From: Nitrospiraceae bacterium UBA6898
Lineage (GTDB): Bacteria > Nitrospirota > Thermodesulfovibrionia > Thermodesulfovibrionales > UBA6898
Reading direction: 5' to 3'
DNA length: 10,403 nt
NCBI GenBank assembly: GCA_002448975.1
Contig: DKBO01000262.1
Coordinates: 1 to 10,403 of the forward strand
Shown: positions 1 through 6,293 of the stretch, one piece after another
How positions within the stretch are numbered: position 1 is the first letter of the stretch
Layout: each line of letters begins with the position of its first letter
The notes under the pieces: model-generated
Database searches by the model: none
What the model saw: only the letters and a program-made list of their open reading frames with translations
What the model was told of the DNA's origin: nothing
Position numbers and translations under genes: made by a program

Positions 1-469
1 AAAACTCCCTTTTAATGGGGCTTATTCTGTCAATAAGAAGAAGGCCTTCAAGATGGTCTATCTCGTGCTGCAGGGCAATAGCGAGAAGACCGCCTGCGTC
101 GATTTCGAACTCTCTCCCATCTCGGTCATGCGCACGAACAATGAGATTTTCAGATCGTTTAACCTTCGCCGTATATTCCGGAATACTGAGACAACCTTCT
201 TCAAACTCGATCTCGCCGTCCGTTCTTACAATGCAGGGATTTATGAGGACGATGAGAGGGTATTTTTCATCCCTTGAACTTATATCTATCACGGCAAGCC
301 TCTGAGAAACGCCCACCTGAGGTGCGGCAAGACCTACACCGGGAGCAGCATACATGGTCTCTACCATGTCATCGATGAGCTTCTGGAGATTTTCATCGAA
401 AACAGATACCGGGGCAGTCTTCTTTTTCAGTACAGGTGCCGGAAATTTCCGTATTTCAAGTAATGCCAT
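1..469 (-). CDS. def: Peptide deformylase (partial, C-terminus beyond window)
   Basis: This enzyme removes the formyl group from the N-terminal formyl-methionine of new proteins; it is a cytosolic metalloenzyme acting at the ribosome exit. Reading the minus strand from ATG at 469 gives 156 residues up to the window edge. All three family motifs are present: GVGLAAPQ (residues 44-51), EGCLSIPE (91-98, metal ligand Cys93) and QHEIDH (134-139, metal ligands His135 and His139, catalytic Glu136). The family is usually 165-185 residues, so only a short C-terminal tail is missing. The start aligns with E. coli Def, in which an L-x-I stretch also follows the Met closely. No Shine-Dalgarno is visible; a TATAAT lies 5 bases upstream of the ATG. 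The gene diverges from rsmB, whereas many bacteria carry def, fmt and rsmB co-directionally; whether fmt follows cannot be seen. Confidence 0.96.
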   Translation of the reverse strand, partial: MALLEIRKFPAPVLKKKTAPVSVFDENLQKLIDDMVETMYAAPGVGLAAPQVGVSQRLAVIDISSRDEKYPLIVLINPCIVRTDGEIEFEEGCLSIPEYTAKVKRSENLIVRAHDRDGREFEIDAGGLLAIALQHEIDHLEGLLLIDRISPIKREF

Positions 470-474
470 TCTTT

Positions 475-504
475 ATTATAGATCATTTGCGGGTCCATGG
501 TCGA
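475..504 (-). promoter_or_regulatory. Putative sigma-70 promoter of def
   Basis: On the minus strand there is a perfect TATAAT (480-475) and, 18 bp upstream, TCGACC (504-499), which matches the -35 consensus at 4 of 6 positions. Only 5 bases separate the -10 from the def ATG, so initiation would fall at or within a base or two of the start codon and the mRNA would be leaderless. This is consistent with the lack of a Shine-Dalgarno. It is a pattern match only; a promoter further upstream is possible. Confidence 0.4.
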
Positions 505-541
505 TACAACCTGCATATTTCATTGAATTTTCACTGCTGGC

Positions 542-688
542 ATGTCATCATGTAGGAGATTTTTCATGAACAATTCCATGCGAAGAATGGACACGATCAC
601 TATCCTCTTGTATAATCTTTTGCTCACCGACTGTTCTTTCTTGAGTGAGCCACTCACCTCTGCACGGTCGCACCTGGCAACGGCGTGA
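542..688 (+). CDS. Possible short leader ORF ending on the rsmB start
   Basis: An open frame runs to a TGA at 686-688. It could start at ATG 542 (48 residues) or more plausibly at ATG 566 (40 residues), which has a TAGGAG 8 bases upstream. The TGA overlaps the GTG start of rsmB (GTGA), the geometry expected for translational coupling, and rsmB has no clear ribosome binding site of its own. The predicted peptide has a short hydrophobic stretch (TILLYNLLL) and no recognisable family. Against it, the best promoter of the region (588-616) lies inside this frame, so its transcript would lack both start codons. A chance open frame is quite possible. Confidence 0.22.
   Translation: MSSCRRFFMNNSMRRMDTITILLYNLLLTDCSFLSEPLTSARSHLATA
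588..616 (+). promoter_or_regulatory. Sigma-70 promoter of the rsmB operon
   Basis: TGGACA at 588-593 (5 of 6 to the -35 consensus) and a perfect TATAAT at 611-616 are separated by the optimal 17 bp. The transcript would start about 622-624, giving a leader of about 62 bases before the rsmB GTG. It is the strongest sigma-70 match I see in the window and fits the start of the long co-directional gene run. Confidence 0.65.
622..657 (+). promoter_or_regulatory. rsmB leader with two mutually exclusive hairpins
   Basis: GCTCAC at 622-627 is the exact reverse complement of GTGAGC at 645-650. The same GTGAG (645-649) also pairs with CTCAC at 653-657 across a 3-base loop. The two stems share one strand, so they cannot form together. 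CTCACC occurs twice (623-628 and 653-658) around the shared strand. The first copy is at the predicted 5' end of the mRNA. No U-tract follows, so if this is regulatory it would act on translation or mRNA stability rather than as an intrinsic terminator. Stems are short (5-6 bp). Confidence 0.3.
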
Positions 689-1989
689 CAGAATCGCGGA
701 TTTCTGCCATTGCATGCCTTAACGATATCCTGAAAAAGAAAGGCAAACCTAAGCATTCCCTTGACCAATTCGCACAAACCCTTGACCGGCGAAACCGTGC
801 ATTTGTCATGGAGATCGTATATGGTGTTCTGCGTCATCTTTATGTCCTGGACCGGGTCATTGCCATGTTCGTCATGGATATCAATCCTCTCAGGGTTAAC
901 ACGGTCACCAATCTCCGCATCGCTTTTTATCAGATGCTTTTTATGCGCGTTCCGGATTTTGCCGTGGTCCATGAAGCAGTGGAAATAGAAAAAAAGAACG
1001 GAAAGCCTTCCTTGGTGAATGCAGTCTTGAGAAGCGCTATTCGGAGGAGGGAAACGATCAAATTCCCCATCTTTTTTGATGATCCAGTAAAAGACATCTC
1101 AATCAACACGTCTCACCCCGAATGGATGGTCAGGCGCTGGATACAATTATATGGTATCAACGAGACACGCACCCTCGCTGAAACGAATAACAACATGCCC
1201 CCGTTGACTCTCAGGGCAAACACACTCAGGATATCAAGAGACGATCTCCTTGAAGTATTTAGACAGGAGAACATTCCGTCAAATCCGACAAAATTCTCCC
1301 CCGATGGCATCGTTGTAGGCAATAGTGTGTCATACCAGGACATAGCTGGCTTCCACGGGTTGTTTGCTGTCCAGGATGAGGCATCTCAACTGATCAGCCA
1401 TTTCCTGTCTCCCTGTCAGGGGGAACGGGTACTTGATGCATGCGCTGCCCCGGGCGGAAAAACCACGCATATTGCCCAGCTTATGAAGGATCAGGGAGAG
1501 ATTGTTGCTGTTGAAAAAGATCCACGTCGCACTCTCAGGATAGAAGAGAATATGCGTTCACTTGGCATACGATCGGTGCAGCTTCTGCAGTCTGACGTAA
1601 CAAAAATACAGATTACCGAAAGGTTTGATCGTATTCTTCTCGATGCTCCCTGCTCTTCCACCGGTGTGATCAGGAGACACCCTGATGTCAGATATCGACA
1701 TACAGAACAAGACATGGTCGCATTCGCCAATAAGCAGGTTCATCTGCTTGACGCGGTTGCTCAGTTTCTGAAAAAAAACGGCAGACTTCTTTACTCCGTC
1801 TGTTCGACGGATCCTCTTGAAGGTGAAAATGTGATACGGAACTTCTTGAAGACGGCGGGAGAATTCCGTATTATAAGAGCCGGACAGGAGTTCCTGACTC
1901 CATTCGTAAAAAACGGTTTTTTCAGGACATATCCTCATAAGCACGCGATGGACGGTTTTTTCGGAGTGATATTATGCAAAAAGACGTGA
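685..1989 (+). CDS. rsmB: 16S rRNA m5C967 methyltransferase RsmB
   Basis: RsmB (Sun/Fmu) transfers a methyl group from S-adenosylmethionine to C5 of cytosine 967 of 16S rRNA. The 434-residue product has the family length and layout: an N-terminal NusB-like RNA-binding domain (about residues 5-135), then a NOL1/NOP2/Sun methyltransferase domain. Visible motifs are the SAM-binding DACAAPGGKTTH (251-262), DAPCSSTG (320-327, Cys323) and YSVCSTDP (370-377, Cys373, the expected nucleophile). The two cysteines match the spacing of Cys325/Cys375 in E. coli RsmB. The start is GTG 685: an in-frame stop at 646-648 and no other start between them leave no longer option. No clear Shine-Dalgarno precedes it. 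It is the first gene of the plus-strand run and overlaps the next gene by 16 bp. Confidence 0.95.
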   Translation: MTESRISAIACLNDILKKKGKPKHSLDQFAQTLDRRNRAFVMEIVYGVLRHLYVLDRVIAMFVMDINPLRVNTVTNLRIAFYQMLFMRVPDFAVVHEAVEIEKKNGKPSLVNAVLRSAIRRRETIKFPIFFDDPVKDISINTSHPEWMVRRWIQLYGINETRTLAETNNNMPPLTLRANTLRISRDDLLEVFRQENIPSNPTKFSPDGIVVGNSVSYQDIAGFHGLFAVQDEASQLISHFLSPCQGERVLDACAAPGGKTTHIAQLMKDQGEIVAVEKDPRRTLRIEENMRSLGIRSVQLLQSDVTKIQITERFDRILLDAPCSSTGVIRRHPDVRYRHTEQDMVAFANKQVHLLDAVAQFLKKNGRLLYSVCSTDPLEGENVIRNFLKTAGEFRIIRAGQEFLTPFVKNGFFRTYPHKHAMDGFFGVILCKKT

Positions 1990-2681
1990 ACAGTTTTGTG
2001 AGGGCATCGCTCTTTTTCTCGCTTTTTGTCGTGCTCGGTCTTACGTTCGGATTCCTCACTTTCAAGATCCTGAGCTTCAGCAGAACTGTCGAGGTGCCTT
2101 CTGTTGTGAATATGACGGTCATTGAGGCTGACAAGGCGTTGGGCAACGCCGGTCTTACCCTCAAGATAGAAGGCGAAGATTTTGACTCGATCATCCCTTC
2201 GGGGAAGATCATCAGGCAGGACGTCCCTCCCGGGAAAACCGTTAAGGAAAAGCGAGCAATCAAAGTTATTATGAGCAAGGGACCCAAGGTTTCATCCATC
2301 CCCCTTCTTGTGAATGAGACGCTGCTGGATGCTGATGCTGCACTCATGCAAAAGGGACTCAGGATTGGCAGGGTCATCTCTGTTCATGCCGACTCGGTGG
2401 AGAAAGGTATCATCATAGCGCAAAATCCCGAACCCGATGATAAACTCACCGATCTTATTACGGTTTTGGTGAGCGCGGGACCTCATGATCACTCATACAC
2501 CTGCCCTGATTTCCTCGGAAAGTCCTTAGACCATGCACAGGAGACGGCCAAGAAATTGCTTCTCCTCGTTGAAACAGAGGGTGGAGGGTCTGTTATCACA
2601 GCACAAAAACCGAAACCGGGCTCCCTTGTCCGGAGCGGAAGCACGATATATCTTGAAATGAAAGAGGTGACGAAACCATGA
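1974..2681 (+). CDS. Membrane-anchored protein with three PASTA domains
   Basis: The 235-residue product has one N-terminal transmembrane segment (about residues 11-33) and three PASTA repeats filling the rest: about 41-104 (starting VPSVVNMT), 109-170 (starting IPLLVNET) and 177-229 (starting CPDFLGKS). Each holds the typical pattern of an A-x2-L-x3-G-L/I core followed by a QxPxPG-like turn (RQDVPPG, AQNPEPD, AQKPKPG). PASTA domains in Ser/Thr kinases and penicillin-binding proteins bind muropeptide or peptidoglycan, so an envelope-facing role is inferred. There is no kinase or transpeptidase domain, and the gene is complete. ATG 1974 has GGAG 7 bases upstream. The gene lies inside the 3' end of rsmB and overlaps rpe by 4 bp (ATGA), so translation is probably coupled. 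No specific function is known to me. Confidence 0.88.
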   Translation: MQKDVNSFVRASLFFSLFVVLGLTFGFLTFKILSFSRTVEVPSVVNMTVIEADKALGNAGLTLKIEGEDFDSIIPSGKIIRQDVPPGKTVKEKRAIKVIMSKGPKVSSIPLLVNETLLDADAALMQKGLRIGRVISVHADSVEKGIIIAQNPEPDDKLTDLITVLVSAGPHDHSYTCPDFLGKSLDHAQETAKKLLLLVETEGGGSVITAQKPKPGSLVRSGSTIYLEMKEVTKP

Positions 2682-3334
2682 CCAAGATTGCGCCATCAAT
2701 CCTCTCTGCTGATTTCATGCGTCTGGGAGATGAGATACGGGCAGCTGAGGAGGCAGGAGCACATATGCTCCATATTGATATCATGGACGGTCATTTTGTG
2801 CCAAACATCACCATTGGTTATTCTATAGTCGCAGAGATCAAGAAGATCACCAAGCTTCCCCTTGACGTGCATCTCATGATCGAGGATCCGGACAAGTATA
2901 TCCCCAGCTTTTCGAAAGCAGGGGCCGATTTTCTTACCGTCCACAGTGAAGCGTCTACACACCTGCACAGATCCGTGCAATTAATACGTGAACAGGGAAG
3001 CAAGCCCGGTGTTTCGATAAATCCTGCAACACCGGTATGTCTTCTGGAGAATATCATAAGAGATGTGGATCTCGTGCTTCTCATGTCTGTCAACCCGGGC
3101 TTCGGCGGCCAGAAATTCATACCCATGACCCTTGAGAAGATCAAAAGCATGAAAAAGATGCTTAAAACGGCAGGCCTCTCTGTTCTTATCGAGGTCGACG
3201 GCGGCGTAAAGATTGAAAATGCAAAACAGATAGCAGAGGCAGGCACGGATATCCTTGTCATGGGATCTGCTTTTTTCGAGTCAGCAGATTATCGTAAGAT
3301 CATGGAGAAATTGAATGAACTCCTCGGAAATTAG
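2678..3334 (+). CDS. rpe: Ribulose-phosphate 3-epimerase
   Basis: Rpe interconverts D-ribulose 5-phosphate and D-xylulose 5-phosphate in the pentose phosphate pathway (cytosol). The 218-residue product is a full-length TIM-barrel enzyme with all signature segments: APSILSADF (5-13), HIDIMDGHFVPN (32-43, metal ligand His32 and metal/acid-base Asp34), LDVHLM (62-67, metal ligand His65), SVNPGFGGQ (137-145, phosphate-binding region) and VDGGV (173-177, metal/acid-base Asp174). The start ATG 2678 has a strong Shine-Dalgarno (GAGGTGA, 7 bases upstream) and overlaps the stop of the PASTA gene as ATGA. The 3' end overlaps the TPR gene by 20 bp. Nothing is missing. Confidence 0.97.
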   Translation: MTKIAPSILSADFMRLGDEIRAAEEAGAHMLHIDIMDGHFVPNITIGYSIVAEIKKITKLPLDVHLMIEDPDKYIPSFSKAGADFLTVHSEASTHLHRSVQLIREQGSKPGVSINPATPVCLLENIIRDVDLVLLMSVNPGFGGQKFIPMTLEKIKSMKKMLKTAGLSVLIEVDGGVKIENAKQIAEAGTDILVMGSAFFESADYRKIMEKLNELLGN

Positions 3335-4400
3335 CAGACTGTTTGCTCAGGCTGAACTTCTCAGACAGAAAAGTAGCTATAATGATGCTCTGCGGACGTT
3401 CAGGATCGCCCTGAAAAAAAGCATCGCAGCGAGGGATATGCATGCAGCTGTCGCTTGCCTTCTGTCGATCGGAGATGTCTGCCGCATGACAGGCGATTTT
3501 GTCAATGCAGAAAGAGCATATGTAAAGGCCGTAACAGAAGCCCGAAAGATCGCTGATACAGAGGCCGCTGCCGATGCACATGCAGGCTGGGGTCTTTCAC
3601 GTAGAGGTAGAGGCGACTGGAGGCTTGGCATAGTCCTGCTCAAGAAAGCACTGCAGTTTTACCGGAAAAAGAGAGATAGGGAAGGAACCGCTTTTACCCT
3701 GTGGTCAATAGCCGGCGCACTGAGGATTAAAGGTGACATACCGCTGGCCTTGGAGATGTATCAGGAAGCATTCAAGGTTTTTCAGTCCTTTCGCTCTCAT
3801 GCCGGAGTAGGATATTGTCTCTGTGGTCTCGGCGGCACGTCTCGCATCGCCGGCAGATTCAAGGACTCGCTTGCCTATTACCGATCTGCCAATACCTTTT
3901 TCCGGAAACTCAACGACACCTTCGGCACAGCCTATTCCTATTGCGGGATCGGTAACGCATATCGCATGACCGGCGAATATCGAAAAGCGCTTACCTCCTT
4001 TTCGAAGGCATCTCGCCTTTACCGGAAGATCGGCGACAGGGTTAGCTACGCATATACGCTCTGGAGTATCGGCACGACCCACAAAATGCTGCTCGACCTT
4101 CTTTCAGCGCGATCATATTTCAATGAGGCCAAGGGGCTTTTCAAGAAAACTAAAGATCCTCGCGGTCTCATCTATTGTCAGCTTGCTTACGGCGAAATTG
4201 CAATGCTCAAAGGCCATGGAAGAAAGGCTGAAAAATATTTCCGTGACTCACTGGAACAGGCAAAAAGATATGGATTTAGGGTTGAACAATGCCATGCGAC
4301 AATGCTCATCTCCCATCTTGCTGGAAAAAAGAAACCACTTTGCTATAATACTCTTGGGGTGAGACTGAGATTTACTGAAGCGCCGTTTAATATTCCCTGA
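3315..4400 (+). CDS. TPR-repeat protein of unknown function
   Basis: The 361-residue product is almost wholly made of tetratricopeptide-type helical repeats with a 40-residue period, longer than the classic 34 and like the TPR_12/kinesin-light-chain style. The repeat core recurs as SIGDVCRMTGDF (51-62), then GWGLSRRGRGDW (91-102), SIAGALRIKGD and four further copies to about residue 310, followed by helical sequence to about 336 and a non-repeat tail ending APFNIP. Such arrays bind other proteins; no catalytic domain, signal peptide or membrane segment is visible, so it is probably a cytosolic scaffold. It starts inside rpe (20-bp overlap) with GGAG 7 bases before ATG 3315, so it is probably co-translated with rpe. 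The product is basic and contains many cysteines in the repeat helices. I do not recognise a named family. Confidence 0.85.
   Translation: MNSSEISRLFAQAELLRQKSSYNDALRTFRIALKKSIAARDMHAAVACLLSIGDVCRMTGDFVNAERAYVKAVTEARKIADTEAAADAHAGWGLSRRGRGDWRLGIVLLKKALQFYRKKRDREGTAFTLWSIAGALRIKGDIPLALEMYQEAFKVFQSFRSHAGVGYCLCGLGGTSRIAGRFKDSLAYYRSANTFFRKLNDTFGTAYSYCGIGNAYRMTGEYRKALTSFSKASRLYRKIGDRVSYAYTLWSIGTTHKMLLDLLSARSYFNEAKGLFKKTKDPRGLIYCQLAYGEIAMLKGHGRKAEKYFRDSLEQAKRYGFRVEQCHATMLISHLAGKKKPLCYNTLGVRLRFTEAPFNIP
4341..4349 (+). promoter_or_regulatory. Putative extended -10 promoter upstream of pgsA
   Basis: TGCTATAAT is a perfect extended -10 element (TG-N-TATAAT) inside the 3' end of the TPR gene. Only a weak -35 is present (TGGAAA at 4322-4327, 16-bp spacer). 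Transcription would start near 4356 and give a leader of about 100 bases before pgsA. It could let pgsA, the radical-SAM gene and aroE be expressed apart from rsmB. This is a motif match only. Confidence 0.4.
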
Positions 4401-4452
4401 ACCATTGCAGCATGTCCTTATCTCATGTAACGATTACCGGGAGAACTGTTTC

Positions 4453-4992
4453 TTGAGAATTATTAATTTGCCTAATGCATTGACCGTTGCCCGCATTATT
4501 CTCATCCCTGTTTTCATCACGGCCGTCATTTATAAAAAGCACCAGCATGCTTTTTTTCTCTTTGTCTTGGCCGCCATTACCGATCTTCTTGACGGCTATA
4601 TAGCAAGGGTGACCGATCAGAAGACCGCCCTCGGTACGTTTCTTGATCCGCTTGCAGACAAGTTACTTCTCATGTCCTCATTCATTCTCTTTTCATTTCA
4701 AGCATGGATCCCTCTCTGGCTCACGATCATTGTTATTAGCAGGGATATCATTGTGGTCATCGGATGGTTCCTTCTCTATATGATCACTCACGACGTGCGG
4801 ATAGAGCCTGTCCTGCTCGGTAAGACTGCGATAGCCTTTCAGCTTGTTACGCTTGCCCTTGTGCTGCTCAGCGTCAATATACCGACCATCACCATCCCTA
4901 AGGAGTTCCTTTTCGTTGTCACCGCAGCTCTAACTGCTTTGTCCGGACTCCAATATGTCTATAAAGGCTTACGGGTTGCTGATGCTCGCTAA
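4453..4992 (+). CDS. pgsA: CDP-diacylglycerol-glycerol-3-phosphate 3-phosphatidyltransferase
   Basis: PgsA is an integral inner-membrane enzyme that joins CDP-diacylglycerol and sn-glycerol 3-phosphate to make phosphatidylglycerol phosphate, the committed step to phosphatidylglycerol and cardiolipin. The full CDP-alcohol phosphotransferase motif is present: Asp44, Asp47-Gly48, Ala51-Arg52, Gly61, Asp65 and Asp69 with the correct spacing. Several hydrophobic segments follow. I chose TTG 4453 (179 residues) because GGGAG lies 9 bases upstream and the product then begins with the family's typical short lead (N-L-P-N-x-L-T-x-x-R). An in-frame TTG at 4405 would add 16 residues that resemble nothing in the family. 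The TPR gene ends at 4400, so this is one of the few non-overlapping joints. The next gene starts inside its 3' end. Confidence 0.92.
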   Translation: MRIINLPNALTVARIILIPVFITAVIYKKHQHAFFLFVLAAITDLLDGYIARVTDQKTALGTFLDPLADKLLLMSSFILFSFQAWIPLWLTIIVISRDIIVVIGWFLLYMITHDVRIEPVLLGKTAIAFQLVTLALVLLSVNIPTITIPKEFLFVVTAALTALSGLQYVYKGLRVADAR

Positions 4993-6289
4993 CAAAGGTA
5001 TAACCATTGAAAGCATCGCTCCTGGTAGTGTTTCGGACGCTGCTGGACTTAAGCCGGGTGATGTAATCACCGGTATCAATGCCATGCCCTTACGTGACGT
5101 TATTGACTTCATGTACTACAAGGACAGTGATCTGCTAGATATCGAATATATGAGGGATAAGACGAAAAAGCGCATGCGTATCTTCTCGGAAAACTGTACG
5201 GACCTCGGGATAACCTTCAGGCCGCTGAAAGTCAAAACCTGTAAAAACAACTGCATTTTTTGTTTTGTGAAACAGCTCCCGAAGGGTCTGAGAAAACCCC
5301 TGTATGTCAAGGATGAAGATTATCGTCTTTCTTTTTTGTACGGCAACTATACAACGCTTTCCAACATAACAGATGAAGAACGCCGGAGGATTGTCGAACA
5401 GCGGCTGAGTCCGCTGTATCTTTCCGTGCACGCCACCAACAAGGCCCTGAGAAACAGGATGCTGGGCAACCCGAAAGCAACTGACATCAACAGGGAGCTG
5501 AAGTTTTTCGCAGGCCATAAAATCAGAATGCATGTTCAGATTGTCTTATGTCCTGGCATTAACGACGGGAAGGAACTGCAGAATACTATTCAGGACATCT
5601 ATAAGTTCCATCCCTATGCTGCATCAATTGCCGTTGTCCCTGTGGGATTGACAAAGCATCGAAAGATTCCGCTTGCTGCGGTTACGAAAGACGATGCGCG
5701 TAGGGCCATAGCGACTGTTGATGCGTTTCAGAAACGTTTCAGAAAAAAACATGGGGAGTCGATTGTGTACTGCGCAGACGAAATGTTCATAACAGCAGAG
5801 ACATCATTTCCGCCGTTATCTGAGTATGGGGAACTCCCACAGATCGAAAACGGTGTTGGTATGATACCTTTTTTCACAAGTCAGGCGAGAAAAGTAAAAT
5901 TGTCGCACTCGTTGCACCAGAAAAGAAAATATCTGACCTTCACCGGTATTTCCTTTTATCCATTTCTGAAGAAATATCTCGGAAGACTTACGGAAAGAGA
6001 GCAGATTTCCGTCGATATTGTCCCGGTGGAAAACAGGTTTTTTGGGCAAACGGTAACGGTTACCGGCCTGCTCACCGGAAGAGATATCATTTCCACGCTT
6101 CATGACAATGCTGACCATCATGATTTTCTCCTCATTCCTGAGGTTGTTCTTAGAGAGGGGGATTCTCTCATGCTCGATAATGTATCCATTTCCGACATCG
6201 AAGAGGCTTTAGGACTTAAGGTACTGGTGATCGACGGCACCCCTCAAGGTCTTGTCGACACAATCCTTATGGCAGAAAAATTGGGCTAA
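4982..6289 (+). CDS. PDZ / radical-SAM / DUF512 protein
   Basis: The 435-residue product has an N-terminal PDZ-like domain (about residues 6-65, with IAPGSVSDAAGLKPGD), a radical-SAM cluster motif C-x3-C-x2-C (Cys87, Cys91, Cys94, expected to bind a 4Fe-4S cluster) and a C-terminal DUF512-type region (about 290-420). It belongs to the conserved DUF512 radical-SAM family (TIGR03279-like), whose reaction and substrate are unknown to me. The length is normal. ATG 4982 is preferred because family members begin just before the PDZ strand; it overlaps pgsA by 11 bp. ATG 4955 is an in-frame alternative adding 9 residues with a 38-bp overlap; neither has a strong Shine-Dalgarno. It lies between pgsA and aroE, which gives no clear functional clue. 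Oxygen sensitivity is expected of such enzymes. Confidence 0.88.
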   Translation: MLANKGITIESIAPGSVSDAAGLKPGDVITGINAMPLRDVIDFMYYKDSDLLDIEYMRDKTKKRMRIFSENCTDLGITFRPLKVKTCKNNCIFCFVKQLPKGLRKPLYVKDEDYRLSFLYGNYTTLSNITDEERRRIVEQRLSPLYLSVHATNKALRNRMLGNPKATDINRELKFFAGHKIRMHVQIVLCPGINDGKELQNTIQDIYKFHPYAASIAVVPVGLTKHRKIPLAAVTKDDARRAIATVDAFQKRFRKKHGESIVYCADEMFITAETSFPPLSEYGELPQIENGVGMIPFFTSQARKVKLSHSLHQKRKYLTFTGISFYPFLKKYLGRLTEREQISVDIVPVENRFFGQTVTVTGLLTGRDIISTLHDNADHHDFLLIPEVVLREGDSLMLDNVSISDIEEALGLKVLVIDGTPQGLVDTILMAEKLG

Positions 6290-6293
6290 TTAC

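Noticed and set aside
520..972. 150-codon open frame on the minus strand opposite the rsmB 5' end and leader
   Set aside because: It lies antisense to the clearly coding rsmB, has no recognisable domain, and crosses the divergent promoter region; it is best explained as a shadow.
3378..3383. TATAAT near the start of the TPR gene
   Set aside because: There is no reasonable -35 at 16-18 bp and no TG extension; the bases encode ordinary TPR residues (SYNDA).
3625..3640. TTGGCA...TGCT resembling a sigma-54 promoter inside the TPR gene
   Set aside because: GG and GC are 9 bases apart rather than 10, and it lies deep in coding sequence far from any gene start.
3705..4082. 125-codon minus-strand frame inside the TPR gene
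   Set aside because: The plus strand shows clear repeated TPR coding sequence; the antisense frame has no family features.
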